Positions 7,801 to 14,645 of a stretch of 20,398 bases of DNA are shown one piece after another (the stretch's first letter is position 1; every line of letters begins with the position of its first letter). The position numbers and the translations under genes were made by a program. The notes below the pieces were generated by a model, which was not told the DNA's origin, did not search any database, and saw nothing but the letters and a program-made list of their open reading frames with translations. The stretch lies in assembly GCA_036386415.1 (NCBI GenBank), contig DASVVT010000090.1, positions 1-20,398 on the forward strand, in the 5' to 3' direction. The DNA comes from DASVVT01 sp036386415. Its GTDB lineage: Bacteria; Acidobacteriota; Blastocatellia; Pyrinomonadales; Pyrinomonadaceae.

Positions 7801-8253
7801 TTCTCCTACCGCATCGACACGGAGGAGTTCGACCGCACTTTGAGCGAAGGCGAGACGGCGCGGCGCGCACGCCAGTTCGAAGAGTGCATCAGCGCTTATG
7901 AACGAGCGGTCGCGCTTTATCGCGGCGACTTCATGCAGGGCAACTACGATGAATGGGTCGAGGAGCAGCGCTCCTATTACCGCGAGCAGTACCTGCGCAT
8001 GCTTGAGGCTCTGGCGGCGGTCGCGCAGAAGTCTGAGGACTGGCTGCGCTCGCTCAATATGGCGCAACAGATCCTGCGCGATGATCCTTTTCGCGAGGAC
8101 ATTCACTGCATGGTGATGCGCTCTTACGCTGCGCTCGGCAACCGCGCCGCCGTCAAAGAGCAGTACGAGACTGTCCGCCGTCTGCTCAAAAAGGAGCTCG
8201 GAGTCGATCCAGCGTCTGAGACGCAGACGACCTACCGGCAGTTGATGGAATAG
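4864..8253 (+). CDS. MalT-like STAND regulator with TPR repeats and C-terminal SARP (winged helix + BTAD) output
   Basis: This 1129-residue regulator has an N-terminal MalT-type NTPase introduced by LRTKLLPPRPAPALLSRPRL, Walker A NAGSGKTT (78-85) and Walker B LIFVLDDYHHL (166-176). The middle (about 415-850) is a long helical region with TPR-like repeats (for example ERHPRALAHQAEVARLRGEY and EAEVLNFLATIARRRGQ). The C-terminus has an OmpR/SARP winged helix (from about 880, LTINMLGPVEIF, then HPTVSHIRKAL) and a BTAD (about 985-1129, ending LGVDPASETQTTYRQLM). In this architecture the TPRs and NTPase sense and oligomerise while the SARP half binds direct repeats near promoters and recruits polymerase. 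I chose ATG 4864, which has GAGG 9 bases upstream; ATG 4819 is in frame with a weaker site. The ligand and targets are unknown; the protease gene downstream is a candidate by position only. Confidence 0.88.
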   Translation: MAQKPRQPRASRHTLVEEALTPPPPKTNRSAQAAPQSAFFLRTKLLPPRPAPALLSRPRLTDRLLGNLAHPVTLVTANAGSGKTTLVADFVHTHARQFVWYQLDHTDADPFVFLRYVTHGIKQAVPGFGEVTFSYLQQSADELARQPERAVDVLLNEVLEKVDQQLIFVLDDYHHLGAETAVHTVVDRLLAYLPDVMHVIIISRDVPPLALARLRSQASLAIIDRNELLFTDDETQELFRKVFDLELTPAQLTEYRERTHGWITALQLVRQVAQRQALARGDGGTGGVDAPDLVEILRQSERDIFDYFAEEVFADEPEHVQRLLLRISLLDRVELDTCARLFPEMHCASVLPALVRANVFITVASDERGEEYRLHPLFQSFLRRRLRGELGRAGLASEHTRFADHFLERGFWEQAIHHLLAAEDFERAGQVIAERGGDWIARGALGSLVSFVEALPAKVLERHPRALAHQAEVARLRGEYDAAQMLFRRAATLLREQNDSEAEAEVLNFLATIARRRGQCDVAFDYLDRALSLTDENSSVRMKCGNTRGLCLVAMNQWTKAEHEFRTALQAAEELSDERYIRLIAHNLGLPALMRGDFGEALRWFRRMLRDRDATAPMPQEVWAHLNMARCHLYRGDLTACEEQLDKALECCQIFSMIAQRAEAFETYGNLYRERNDVARAHEFYERAARAYDEAGIDLTRCELLEEQALLHLQLGDLTAARKLLDRLVSARAAARNEIGGFSATLARGRVMLAQGEHEAARTELEPALQYFHAQGLYYYEAQACMALAACEQAAGRDTRVLEHLRRALDLAARYDYEFWLKREVVNNPGLFSMPEAAELLPPDVRELIPAATEQETEKQQTTLARTATVIVAPASLADLTINMLGPVEIFRDPARPLAADAWTTKRARDILCFIASRRHRRASKDTIIDTFWGEVDFDAVEKNFHPTVSHIRKALNSNQPLKQNFLLYRDGDYQLSPEFSYRIDTEEFDRTLSEGETARRARQFEECISAYERAVALYRGDFMQGNYDEWVEEQRSYYREQYLRMLEALAAVAQKSEDWLRSLNMAQQILRDDPFREDIHCMVMRSYAALGNRAAVKEQYETVRRLLKKELGVDPASETQTTYRQLME

Positions 8254-8377
8254 CCCTGGGGGCATCTCTGCTCTCTCCAGTCTTATGCGCGGCATTGTTC
8301 TGGGGGGCGGTTAGCTTTTGGGGCTGGAAAAGGCTATTGAATTACAACGGTAATGCAATGAAAGGAGGGGGTGGCGT

Positions 8378-8446
8378 ATGGTATCCTATTGTGTTATACT
8401 GAGTACCCGTCCTCGCAATACTCGCCATCAGGCCTTCGCCGAGTAA
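8378..8446 (+). CDS. 22-codon ORF with a strong ribosome site, possible leader peptide
   Basis: AAAGGAGGGG (8361-8370) is the strongest Shine-Dalgarno-like sequence in this gap, and ATG 8378 follows at normal distance. The frame ends at TAA 8444-8446 after 22 residues (MVSYCVILSTRPRNTRHQAF then AE). It lies 58 bases before the protease gene. There is no recognisable family and it may be chance; a leader or decayed start is possible. A TATACT (8395-8400) inside it resembles a -10 box but has no good -35. Nothing else is seen in 8254-8504. Confidence 0.2.
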   Translation: MVSYCVILSTRPRNTRHQAFAE

Positions 8447-8504
8447 AGCGCTGAAAATCGTAACAATTTAAAACAGAATTGAAAATCCCGATGTCGATCT
8501 TGCT

Positions 8505-11504
8505 ATGAGTAAATTCAAGAGGCTGCGACAATTCACGGCGCTCGTCCTGACCCTTCTGCTGGGAGTCGGATCGGCGTTCGCTGGGATCACCATCACCGGC
8601 TCGAACGGCATCACGGCTTCGGGCGCGGATGGGGTTGACTTCGTGAACGTCAACGGCATCACGGCTTCGGGCGCGGACGGCTACCTCGCTTTCGGGCCGA
8701 ACGGCATCACGGCTTCGGGCGCGGACGGTCTCCCGCTCTTCAACCCTGCGGGCATCACGGCTTCGGGCGCGGACGGCGTCACTTATCCCGGCTTAAACGG
8801 CATCACGGCTTCGGGCGCGGACGGCATCACAATCTCCGGCGCGGATGGGATCACGGCTTCGGGCGCGGACGGCATCATCATCGTAGACGCAAACAATGCG
8901 ACCTATCATGCGGATTCTGTAGTCATCAGAGAGGCGAGCGGCATCACGGCTTCGGGCGCTGATAACGTGACGGCATTTGGCACGGACGGCATCACGGCTT
9001 CGGGCGCGGATGGGCTTGATATCGTCAGCGCGGACGGCATCATGATCTCCGGCGCGGACGGCATCACGATCTCCGGCGCGGATGGCATCACGGCCTCAGG
9101 CGCGGACGGTCAGACCTTTAACATCTCGCCAAACGGCATCACGATCTCCGGCGCAGACGGCATCACGGCTTCGGGTGCGGACGGCATTACAATCTCCGGC
9201 GCGGACACGATCAACAGGCTCGGGTTCGATGAGCTTCTCAATTCGGTCTATAACTCTGAGCAGCGAACCGGATTGCAGAGCGTCGATCCTGAGCTGGCGT
9301 CACAACTGAACCGGATCACGGACGACAGCAACGTCAACGCGGTCATCGTCTATCATCATCTGCCGACCACGGCAGACATCGCAGACCTCATCAGCGTGGG
9401 CGTCACGGGCGGCACGCGCTACCGCCAGCTTCCGATGATCTCGCTCACCACGACCAAAAGACGGCTTCTCAGCATCTCGCATTTCAGCACTGTGCGCTCG
9501 ATCTACGGCAACCGCACGCTGCAATCGACGGCTGTCGATCCCTACATGGCGATCAACGGCACTGAGCGCATGCGGCAGGACAAAGACCTGAGAAACGATA
9601 ACGGGGGCACGCCTCTAACCGGACAGGGCGTGACGGTCGCCGTGCTCGACACAGGACTCGACGGCACGCACGCAGACCTGGCCGGTCGCGTCGCGCAGAA
9701 CGTCAAGCTCGCGGACACCCAGAGCGTTGGCGTCGGCTTCGGCTATCCTGCCAATGTCGAGAACGTGACGAACACAGATCATGTCTACGGCCACGGCACG
9801 TTCGTCTCCGGCATCATCGCCGGTAGCGGCGCGCAATCAAACGGGAAGTATAACGGGATCGCGCCCGGAGCGCGGCTGTTGGGTCTGAGCGCGGGCGATC
9901 TGACCCTCTCTTTTGTGCTGGCGGGCTTCGATTATCTTCTTTATCGCGGCCCCAGCTACAAGGTGCGAGCCGTCAATTGCAGTTTCTCCGCCAACACGGT
10001 CTTCGACGCCAACGATCCGGTCAACGTCGCCACGCGTATGCTCTTCGACAAGGGCATCAACGTCGTCTTCTCGGCGGGCAACACGGGGCCCGGGTTGCAC
10101 ACGCTGAATCCTTACGCTGTCGCTCCGTGGGTCATCTCGGTGGGCGCAACCGATGCGCGCGGACGCCTCGCAGACTTCTCATCGCGCGGCGCTTTCGCGA
10201 ACCGCATGTTTCGTCCGACGCTCGTCGCGCCCGGCACGAGCGTCATCAGCCTGCGCAGCGCGACCGCACCGAGTGTGACAGGCGTCTTCGGTGTCGAATC
10301 CGGCACAGACCTTGAGCGGCTCAGCGCTGCCGAGCGTCCCTACTACACGACCTCTAGCGGAACCAGTTTCTCAGCGCCCCAGGTGGTAGGAGCAATCGCG
10401 CTTATGCTCCAGGCCAATTCACGCCTGACGCCGCGCCAGGTACGCGACATCCTGCAACGAACAGCCACGCCGCTTGCGCCTTACTATCAACATGAAGTGG
10501 GGGCAGGGCTCTTGAACGTGCATGCAGCAGTGCTCGAAGCCGCTTTTCCTGAGCGACGGATGGGCACGTTCCGCGCCACGCTTGATCGCGGCCAGGTGCG
10601 TTTCATCAATGATCGGCTGCGACAATTCTCCGGTACGGTTCTGCCGACAAGTATTTCCCAGACGAACGTGGCTATACCGCAGAATGCCATACTCGCTTCC
10701 GTGCAGATCAGTTGGCCGCTCATCAGCGCAAATGATCTGGGGCTCTCCCTCTATGATCCGGGTGGCGTGAAGCGGGCGCAATCAAACACCATCAACCTGC
10801 CCGGCTTAACCGGCAGACGCGAGCGCACGTCCCTGTCTATGCCTGCGGCGGGCACATGGCGCGTTAGTGTGACGAACACGCTCGGCGCTGCCGGTACGCC
10901 GCAGCAGTTCTCAGGCGTGCTTGAAGTCACACGCGCACAATACTCTTCGATTCTTGACCTAAACGGTCTCAGTGCCACAGCGCGCGCGGAAGTCTACAGC
11001 AACATACGCTCGCTTGTGATGTCGCCCACGAGCAGGCGCTTTCGACCCGCATTCAGTGTCACGCGCTCCGACCTGGCCGCCGCTCTGGTGACGGGCGCGC
11101 ATGTGCCGCAGTATTTGCCGGGACAACCCAGCTACATAGACGTCAGCGATGCCACGAGGATGATCTTCGTGGAGAGCGCGCAGGCCGCTCCGGGCGGGGC
11201 GCTCTTCACGGGCGCAGTACGCGGCGGTCGCTTCCGTCCAGATGATGCTGTGACGAGGCTGGAGGCGGCAGTCGCCATGGTTCGCGCAGCGGGTTTGCAA
11301 GCGGAAGCTAAAGCGAAGGCCGGAGCCCCACTCGGCGTGACGGACGCGGCGGCTATTCCAGCGTCCATGCGCGGCTTTGTCGTCGTCGCGCTGGAGCGTG
11401 GGCTACTCACGAAAATCGGCACGCAGTTTCAACCGCAGAGCGCGCTCAAGCGAAGCGACCTCGCGCATGCAATGGTCGGCATTCAGAAGATAGAGACGGA
11501 ATGA
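8505..11504 (+). CDS. Secreted S8 (subtilisin-like) protease with N-terminal GITASGADG repeats and C-terminal SLH-like segments
   Basis: This 999-residue protein has a clear signal peptide (KFKRLRQ, hydrophobic TALVLTLLLGVGS, cleavage after AFA at residue 26). Residues 27-234 are a glycine/aspartate-rich repeat array. A propeptide-like segment follows (about 235-350). The catalytic domain has Asp382 (AVLDTGLDG), His430 (YGHGTFVSG), oxyanion Asn526 (FSAGNTGPG) and Ser621 (SSGTSFSAPQ), so it should be active. After it comes a beta-rich region (about 680-810, AGTWRVSVTN) like pre-peptidase C-terminal domains. At the end are three SLH-like pieces (FRPAFSVTRSDLAAALV, FRPDDAVTRLEAAVAMV, FQPQSALKRSDLAHAMV), which could hold the enzyme at the cell surface. 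No strong ribosome site precedes ATG 8505. It converges with the binding-protein gene across a double hairpin. Substrates are unknown. Confidence 0.92.
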   Translation: MSKFKRLRQFTALVLTLLLGVGSAFAGITITGSNGITASGADGVDFVNVNGITASGADGYLAFGPNGITASGADGLPLFNPAGITASGADGVTYPGLNGITASGADGITISGADGITASGADGIIIVDANNATYHADSVVIREASGITASGADNVTAFGTDGITASGADGLDIVSADGIMISGADGITISGADGITASGADGQTFNISPNGITISGADGITASGADGITISGADTINRLGFDELLNSVYNSEQRTGLQSVDPELASQLNRITDDSNVNAVIVYHHLPTTADIADLISVGVTGGTRYRQLPMISLTTTKRRLLSISHFSTVRSIYGNRTLQSTAVDPYMAINGTERMRQDKDLRNDNGGTPLTGQGVTVAVLDTGLDGTHADLAGRVAQNVKLADTQSVGVGFGYPANVENVTNTDHVYGHGTFVSGIIAGSGAQSNGKYNGIAPGARLLGLSAGDLTLSFVLAGFDYLLYRGPSYKVRAVNCSFSANTVFDANDPVNVATRMLFDKGINVVFSAGNTGPGLHTLNPYAVAPWVISVGATDARGRLADFSSRGAFANRMFRPTLVAPGTSVISLRSATAPSVTGVFGVESGTDLERLSAAERPYYTTSSGTSFSAPQVVGAIALMLQANSRLTPRQVRDILQRTATPLAPYYQHEVGAGLLNVHAAVLEAAFPERRMGTFRATLDRGQVRFINDRLRQFSGTVLPTSISQTNVAIPQNAILASVQISWPLISANDLGLSLYDPGGVKRAQSNTINLPGLTGRRERTSLSMPAAGTWRVSVTNTLGAAGTPQQFSGVLEVTRAQYSSILDLNGLSATARAEVYSNIRSLVMSPTSRRFRPAFSVTRSDLAAALVTGAHVPQYLPGQPSYIDVSDATRMIFVESAQAAPGGALFTGAVRGGRFRPDDAVTRLEAAVAMVRAAGLQAEAKAKAGAPLGVTDAAAIPASMRGFVVVALERGLLTKIGTQFQPQSALKRSDLAHAMVGIQKIETE
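8583..9206 (+). repeat. In-gene array of GITASGADG / GITISGADG units
   Basis: Ten copies of GITASGAD, four of GITISGAD and one of GIMISGAD occur directly after the signal peptide. Some units are back to back with a 9-residue period; others are separated by 5 to about 25 variable residues such as VDFVNVN or LPLFNPA. At DNA level most GITASGAD copies share GGCATCACGGCTTCGGGCGC almost unchanged, so the array probably expanded recently by unequal recombination or replication slippage. A beta-solenoid-type fold is suggested by the regular G-I-x-x-S-G-A-D pattern, as inference. Confidence 0.93.
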
Positions 11505-11525
11505 AAGCTCTGAAGGAAGATTTTT

Positions 11526-11622
11526 AAACGCAAAGGACGCAATGTTCGTTCGCAAAGGGCGCAGAGAATTACACACTCTCTCTGCGCCCTTTGCATCTTC
11601 CGCCTTTGCGTCCTTTGCGTTT
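11526..11622. terminator. Two-stem hairpin between convergent genes, possible bidirectional terminator
   Basis: The outer stem AAACGCAAAGGACGCA (11526-11541) pairs perfectly with 11607-11622. The inner stem GCAAAGGGCGCAGAGA (11552-11567) pairs perfectly with 11579-11594. Each stem is 16 bp. The outer right arm overlaps the stop codon of the minus-strand binding-protein gene by two bases, and the left arm starts 22 bases after the protease stop. The T-run at 11521-11525 favours termination on the minus strand. The arms use GCAAAGG words repeated elsewhere in the window. Confidence 0.7.
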
Positions 11623-13393
11623 ATTTCTGCACGAACAACTCTTCGGCATTCCACATCGAATACGGCAACGTCGTGCTCGGACGGTAATTGCCGACGCGTT
11701 TGTTCGCGGCGGACGCGACGTGGCGCGCGACGATTGGGATGACGGGCATCTGCTCCACCAGTATCTTTTGAATGTCGCGAAAGATAGCGCGGCGGCGCTC
11801 TGTGTCTCTCTCATGCGCCTGCGCTGTGATTAGCTCGTCGATGCGCGCCTCCCAGTCGGTCGATGGCTTTCCCTGTTTCGGATACCACTGATGGGATGTG
11901 CTGCTGCTGAGCAGAAAATTCGCGTAGGCCGATGGGTCTGGCTCAGTCACGTCAGCGCCCAGCAGGATCGCGTCGTAATCATAAGTTTGATGCCAGCGCG
12001 CGGTCAGCGCTTGAAACTCAATCGGCGCGACCTGCATCCGGATGCCGAGGCGCGCGAGGTCCTCCTGAATGACCGCCGCCATCTTTGTGCGTGGCTCACT
12101 CTCGACAGGCACGATCAAAGTAAACTCCACGCGATGCCCCCCGGCGTCGTACAACGCGAGCGCGTCATCTGCGCCGCGCAACTCGTAACCCGCTTCGCGC
12201 AGGAGCGCGCCGGCCTGCTTCAGATCATACTCTGTGCGTGCAAGGTCTGTGGCCGCCCAAGCGTGATTGCCGGGCGAGACGAAGCCGTAGAGCGGCGTGG
12301 CGAGTCCCTGTAAAACGGAGGCTGCGATTGATTCTCGATCAATGGCATGCGAAACGGCTCGGCGAAAACGCACGTCTGAGAACCATGAGCGCTTAATTGT
12401 GTCGACGACTGCGTGGCCTTCGCGCGCGCCTGCGTTGAGATTGAACCAGAGGTGGTCTGTGTTCAACCCAGGCCCCAGATCGTAGGCACGCACGCTGCCT
12501 TTGATTGAGCGCAGGGCAGCGTAATCGGTCGGGCGTATGCGGTCAACTATGTCGAGCGTGCCCTGATTGAGGCGCGTCAGGGCGGCGTTTGAGTCGCCGA
12601 CCACTTCGATGACGAGCGTGTCCAGGTAGGGAAGCGCAGCGCCTGCCTGATCCTTCTTCCAGTAATGAGGATTACGTTTGAGCGTGACGCGCTCGCCCGG
12701 CGCAGACGACTCAAGCGCGAAAGCCCCTGCGGTGACTATGCCCGAGGGATCGGAAGCAATGCCGTAAGTGTCGCGCAGCCGGCCCTTATTAAAATCCTCT
12801 TCGAGCACGTGGCGCGGCAGGACGGCCAGATTCGAGAGATAGCTTTCGGGCGTCGCCGTGAAGTCAGGAAAGACCAGGCGCAGGTGGCGCGCGTCCAGGA
12901 CAGAGACCTCTATCTGACGACCGCCGATGGTCATCGCATCGCGGAAGATAGGCGATGCCGTGCGCTCATCGTAAAGGGCGCGAAAGGTGAACAGCACATC
13001 ATCCGCCACGAGCGGATGTCCGTCGGAGAACTGAAGACGGTCGCGTAAGGTAAGCTCAAGGGTTCGCCCGTCATCGTTGAGCTTCCAGCTTTCGGCCAGG
13101 CCGGGCGTGTAGCTCTGCGTATCGGGATCAAACTCAACGAGCCGCCCGCCCATCAGAAAGAAGGAGACGACGATGGAATACTCTTCGGCTGCCATCAGGT
13201 AATTGAAGGTCTTTGGGGGGGAGGTCAGGCGATAGCGTAGCGAGCCGCCGTGTGTCCCCACGACGCGCTCACGCGTTGGTGGCGGTTCGTTCCCGTTGCG
13301 CGAGGTCGGCACAGTCTGACGCTGGCAGCCATGAAAAAGCAGCGCAGTAAATAGTAGGAGAAACGGGACGTACCTTGACGGCGTATGTCTCAT
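11621..13393 (-). CDS. Peptide/oligopeptide ABC transporter substrate-binding lipoprotein (family 5)
   Basis: From ATG 13393 the protein is 590 residues. It starts MRHTPSRYVPFLLLFTALLF followed by HGC, a lipoprotein signal with Cys23 as the likely lipidated residue (the -3 position is Phe rather than the usual Leu). The mature part is a family-5 (DppA/OppA-like) binding protein: YTPGLAESWKLNDDGRTLEL, FSDGHPLVADDVLFTFRALY and, later, FRRAVSHAIDRESIA are standard family landmarks. It should sit outside the inner membrane, bind peptides or similar solutes, and deliver them to the permeases encoded divergently at 13647-15788. The frame extends to ATG 13471, but that would put 26 residues before the signal and cover a palindrome that looks regulatory, so 13393 is preferred. 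No strong ribosome site helps. The substrate cannot be told from sequence alone. Confidence 0.88.
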   Translation of the reverse strand: MRHTPSRYVPFLLLFTALLFHGCQRQTVPTSRNGNEPPPTRERVVGTHGGSLRYRLTSPPKTFNYLMAAEEYSIVVSFFLMGGRLVEFDPDTQSYTPGLAESWKLNDDGRTLELTLRDRLQFSDGHPLVADDVLFTFRALYDERTASPIFRDAMTIGGRQIEVSVLDARHLRLVFPDFTATPESYLSNLAVLPRHVLEEDFNKGRLRDTYGIASDPSGIVTAGAFALESSAPGERVTLKRNPHYWKKDQAGAALPYLDTLVIEVVGDSNAALTRLNQGTLDIVDRIRPTDYAALRSIKGSVRAYDLGPGLNTDHLWFNLNAGAREGHAVVDTIKRSWFSDVRFRRAVSHAIDRESIAASVLQGLATPLYGFVSPGNHAWAATDLARTEYDLKQAGALLREAGYELRGADDALALYDAGGHRVEFTLIVPVESEPRTKMAAVIQEDLARLGIRMQVAPIEFQALTARWHQTYDYDAILLGADVTEPDPSAYANFLLSSSTSHQWYPKQGKPSTDWEARIDELITAQAHERDTERRRAIFRDIQKILVEQMPVIPIVARHVASAANKRVGNYRPSTTLPYSMWNAEELFVQK

Positions 13394-13425
13394 CAATTCG
13401 AGCGGTGTGAATTGCGTGCCGGGAG

Positions 13426-13475
13426 ATGATTGAAACCCGCCTTGATTATCAATCGCGTGGGCGAGATTCAATCAT
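13426..13475. promoter_or_regulatory. Nested dyad in the divergent transporter promoter region, candidate operator
   Basis: ATGATTGAA (13426-13434) is mirrored by TTCAATCAT (13467-13475), and between them lies the palindrome TTGATTATCAA (13442-13452). The two dyads are nearly concentric and reuse TTGA/TCAA half-sites. They lie 33-82 bases upstream of the binding-protein ATG and within the region that must hold both divergent promoters, so a dimeric repressor site is plausible. No regulator gene can be assigned. Confidence 0.4.
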
Positions 13476-13570
13476 AGAAAGGTGCGTATGTCCAGACTCT
13501 TATTTAAACCCTCGCGGGACTTCAGGAGCGCGCGACCAGTAAAAGTGAGGAGACCCTGCGCGCTCGGCTC

Positions 13571-13600
13571 TTGTCGCGTTTTATGAATAGGTGTTACATA
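13571..13600 (+). promoter_or_regulatory. Weak candidate promoter for the permease operon
   Basis: TTGTCG (13571-13576) and TACATA (13595-13600) are 18 bases apart. If used, transcription would start near 13607, right at the earliest possible TTG start (13608), which favours the later GTG start of the permease. The match to consensus is modest. Confidence 0.3.
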
Positions 13601-13646
13601 AAGCGCGTTGACTGGCTGTCGATCGCTCCTTTTCTCGGTTGCTTTC

Positions 13647-14639
13647 GTGCTGAAACTGATTCTCAACAGATGTGTGCAGGGCATACTCGTTCTGCTCGTC
13701 GTCTCCATGCTGACGTTCACGCTGCTGGCGGCTGCCGGAGGGGACGCTTTGACGGCGCTCGGAAGCGACCCACTGGTATCGGAAGAGACGATCCAGAGCC
13801 AGCGCCGCATCTATGATCTGGATCAACCGCTCGTCATACGCTACGCGCGCTGGCTCGGCGACATAGCGCGTGGCCGGATGGGTCACTCTCTGTTCTATAA
13901 CGCGCCGGTGTGGACTATCATCCGCCCGCGCCTCTTCAACACGCTCACGCTCGCGGCCACCTCTTTATTGATCGCCTGGATGGTGGCGCTCGCATTCGGC
14001 TCGCTGGCTGCGCGACGCGCAGGAAGCTGGATTGATCGGCTGTGCGGAGCTGTGATCCTGACGGCGGCTTCGACGCCGCGCATCGTCCTCGCGCTTGCCG
14101 CGCTTGCCTTCACAGTACACAGCCCGCTCTTTGCCAGCGGCGCGCCGGGACGTGGGTTCGCAGGAGGTGAATCACTACCGCGTCTGCTGCTTGCGGCACT
14201 CGTCCTGTGCGTCCCGCTCGTCGCGCTCTTTCTCGCACAGACGCGCGATGGCGTGAGGAGCGCACTGGTTGAAGAGTTTGTGCAGGTGGCGCGAGCCAAA
14301 GGATTGCCGGAGAGAGCAGTCATCCTGCGCCACGCGCTGCGCGCCGCGCTCAATCCTTTGATCACGATCTTCGGCTATTCGCTGGGCGGTGTGTTAAGCG
14401 GGTCTGTGATCGTCGAGACGGTGCTCGGCTGGCCTGGCCTGGGGCAGTTGAGTGTGACAGCCGTGCGCAGCCGCGACGTGCCGTTGCTGATGGGCGTCGT
14501 AATGGTGACGGCGACTGCCGTGCTCGTCGGCAACCTGGTCGCGGATATTCTATTGCGCGTCAACGATCCGCGCCTGCGTCGCGAGCGTGCGCGCCCCCTG
14601 GCTGCTTCATCCAGTCCGACTATCACGCCTGCCACATAA
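13647..14639 (+). CDS. Peptide ABC transporter permease, DppB/OppB type
   Basis: This inner-membrane permease has about 330 residues. The N-terminus reads LKLILNRCVQGILVLLVVSM, matching the first helix of DppB-type proteins. Landmarks include YDLDQPLVIRYARWL, GRMGHSLFYNAPVW, the cytoplasmic EAA loop (about residues 208-235: EFVQVARAKGLPERAVILRH, which contacts the ATPase) and the C-terminal GSVIVETVLGWPGLGQL. Six membrane segments are expected. GTG 13647 puts the start where the family normally begins; TTG 13608 would add 13 residues, and neither has a strong ribosome site. The DppC-type partner starts six bases after the stop, so they are co-transcribed. The binding protein is encoded divergently, and no ATPase genes are seen, so these must come from elsewhere or be shared. 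Confidence 0.87.
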   Translation: MLKLILNRCVQGILVLLVVSMLTFTLLAAAGGDALTALGSDPLVSEETIQSQRRIYDLDQPLVIRYARWLGDIARGRMGHSLFYNAPVWTIIRPRLFNTLTLAATSLLIAWMVALAFGSLAARRAGSWIDRLCGAVILTAASTPRIVLALAALAFTVHSPLFASGAPGRGFAGGESLPRLLLAALVLCVPLVALFLAQTRDGVRSALVEEFVQVARAKGLPERAVILRHALRAALNPLITIFGYSLGGVLSGSVIVETVLGWPGLGQLSVTAVRSRDVPLLMGVVMVTATAVLVGNLVADILLRVNDPRLRRERARPLAASSSPTITPAT

Positions 14640-14645
14640 TGTCAG

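Noticed and set aside
7381..8295. 304-codon minus-strand open frame
   Set aside because: It lies antisense to the SARP winged helix and BTAD, whose sequence is clearly conserved; high GC makes long antisense frames common here.
8583..9206. Regular DNA repeats that could suggest a CRISPR array
   Set aside because: The repeats stay in frame within a signal-peptide protein, some units are directly adjacent, and spacers vary in length, so they are coding repeats.
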